Shown piece by piece: positions 63,151 to 64,000 of a DNA stretch of 64,000 nucleotides. Within the stretch, counting starts at the first letter, position 1. Every line of letters starts with the position of its first letter. Both the position numbers and the translations under genes were made by a program. The notes beneath the pieces are model-generated. The model was not told the origin of the DNA and ran no database searches. It worked only from the letters and a program-made list of their open reading frames with translations. The stretch comes from Myxococcales bacterium (GTDB lineage Bacteria > Myxococcota_A > Polyangia > Polyangiales > Polyangiaceae): positions 124,001-188,000 of the forward strand of contig JADKKK010000009.1 in the NCBI GenBank assembly GCA_016720545.1, in the 5' to 3' direction.

Positions 63151-64000
63151 CCGCCCGTTTGCGCCATGCTGAACGGCACTCGGTCGACGTCGACGTCGGG
63201 GTGATGGCTGCGCTTGCCGGAGAAGCCGCGGTCGAGCCGCGCGCCTAGCTCCGCTGCGTCGCCGCCGGCGAGCGCCCCGCGGAGATCGATCCCACCGGAC
63301 TCGTAGAGGCACCCTAGAAGGCGCCCCTCGGCGCTCAGGCGCATTCGGTTGCAGTCTGCACAGAATGGCTGCGTGTCCGAGGCGATGATCCCGAACTCGA
63401 GGCCGTCGTCGGCGCGAAACCGCGCGGCCGGCGCGCTCGCCTCGCGACGCGGCACCGGCGTCGCGCCCCCGTGGGCGGCGAGGGCGTCGGCGATGGCCTG
63501 CCCGGTCATGAACACCGACCGCGTGTACTCGGCGGCGCTCCCCGTGTTCATGAGCTCGATGAACCGGACCTCGACGCCGGTCTTCCGAGACCACGCGAGG
63601 AAGTCGCCGAGCTCGTCGTCGTTGTGGCCTCGCTGGACGACCACGTTGAGCTTCACCTCCGCCAACAAATCGTGCGCCGCGAGCGTGGCCGCGAGCACCT
63701 CGCCCACGTCGCCGTCGCCCATGAGCGCTCGGTAGCGCTCGGGTCGCAGGCTGTCGACGTGAACGGTCGCGCGGGTGATGCCGGCCTCGGCCAGCGCGGG
63801 GAGGCGCTCGGCGAGGTGTTGGCCGTTGGTCGTGAGCGCGAGCGTCGCCTCGGGCGCGCCGCGCCGAAAGGCCGCCACGACCGCCGGAAGATCGCGGCGG
63901 AGCAGCGGCTCGCCGCCGGTGAAGCGCACCTTGGTGACGCCGCGCGCGGCGAAGAGCGGCGCGAGCGAGGCGTAGTCGTCCGCGGTGAGTCGCGAGGCCT
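63147..64000 (-). CDS. moaA: GTP 3',8-cyclase MoaA (5' end outside window)
   Basis: The C-terminal 284 or so residues of the radical SAM enzyme that starts molybdenum cofactor synthesis. Visible features: VRFTGGEPLLRRDLP, the C-terminal Fe-S cluster motif CADCNRMRL ... GCL (Cys-x2-Cys-x13-Cys) and the required C-terminal Gly-Gly (MAQTGG). The N-terminal CxxxCxxC cluster lies beyond 64000. The frame stays open to the window end. Its TAG stop (63147-63149) is provided by the end of element copy 3. Confidence 0.94.
   Translation of the reverse strand, partial: ASRLTADDYASLAPLFAARGVTKVRFTGGEPLLRRDLPAVVAAFRRGAPEATLALTTNGQHLAERLPALAEAGITRATVHVDSLRPERYRALMGDGDVGEVLAATLAAHDLLAEVKLNVVVQRGHNDDELGDFLAWSRKTGVEVRFIELMNTGSAAEYTRSVFMTGQAIADALAAHGGATPVPRREASAPAARFRADDGLEFGIIASDTQPFCADCNRMRLSAEGRLLGCLYESGGIDLRGALAGGDAAELGARLDRGFSGKRSHHPDVDVDRVPFSMAQTGG

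Noticed and set aside
63350..63360. Additional palindrome TGCAGTCTGCA
   Set aside because: It encodes the conserved Cys-Ala-Asp-Cys cluster motif of MoaA, which explains the sequence without a DNA-level role.

Overview
The window is very GC-rich, densely coded DNA in which third codon positions are almost all G or C. The gene content points to a myxobacterium (Myxococcota, probably Polyangiales). It has many secreted lipoproteins with Asp/Ala/Pro-rich linkers, DUF4215 Cys repeats joined to a fibro-slime domain, an IgGFc-binding-like protein, RCC1 and 'DVWAVG' repeat lipoproteins, a tail-anchored Ser/Thr kinase and an FHA-GGDEF protein. The assignment is inferred from family content; no rRNA or tRNA was seen.

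Layout. 0-4.4 kb: FHA-diguanylate cyclase, lipoproteins, an AMIN-like secreted protein and ahpC. 4.5-10.2 kb: a minus-strand block reading YbjN-like protein, outer-membrane barrel, 13-haem cytochrome, small helical protein and a cytochrome-like lipoprotein, which looks like a porin-cytochrome electron conduit. 10.3-19.4 kb: esterase-like lipoprotein, HTTM-like membrane protein, ferritin-like protein, two sister lipoproteins with 'GNL-V/M-PPP' motifs, kinase, Nudix hydrolase, a decayed Gfo/Idh oxidoreductase and metK. 19.6-30.2 kb: an HD hydrolase, then a long plus-strand run that starts with a barrel-like protein, an ECF sigma factor and its membrane partner. It continues through five surface lipoproteins, most joined by 4-base start/stop overlaps. 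30.5-34.1 kb: frmA, a hairpin-rich minisatellite, glnA and glnB behind a possible sigma-54 promoter. 34.2-47.9 kb: PLP enzyme, crotonase, methyltransferases, DUF4091 protein, M23-like protein, an AAA regulator divergent from an O-methyltransferase, DUF362 protein, a frameshifted alpha/beta hydrolase and an M28 peptidase. 48-64 kb: HtrA protease, PD40/haem lipoprotein, sucCD, a Nudix-HTH pair, copper nitrite reductase fused to cytochrome c, an outer-membrane barrel, a polytopic membrane protein, a fibro-slime protein and the 3' part of moaA.

Three things stand out beyond the genes. First, a roughly 300-bp element without a transposase occurs three times. It has imperfect terminal inverted repeats and CTAG at both ends, and it supplies the TAG stop codon of three neighbouring genes without damaging them. 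Second, an AT-rich 11-bp palindrome, TGYA-N3-TRCA, recurs about ten times, nearly always inside coding sequence, where it imposes A/T-rich codons; one copy coincides with a frameshift. Third, the frmA-glnA gap holds a compound minisatellite whose main unit folds into a hairpin.

Protein functions are assigned by reading motifs, without database searches. Where starts were moved, the reason is given with the gene.
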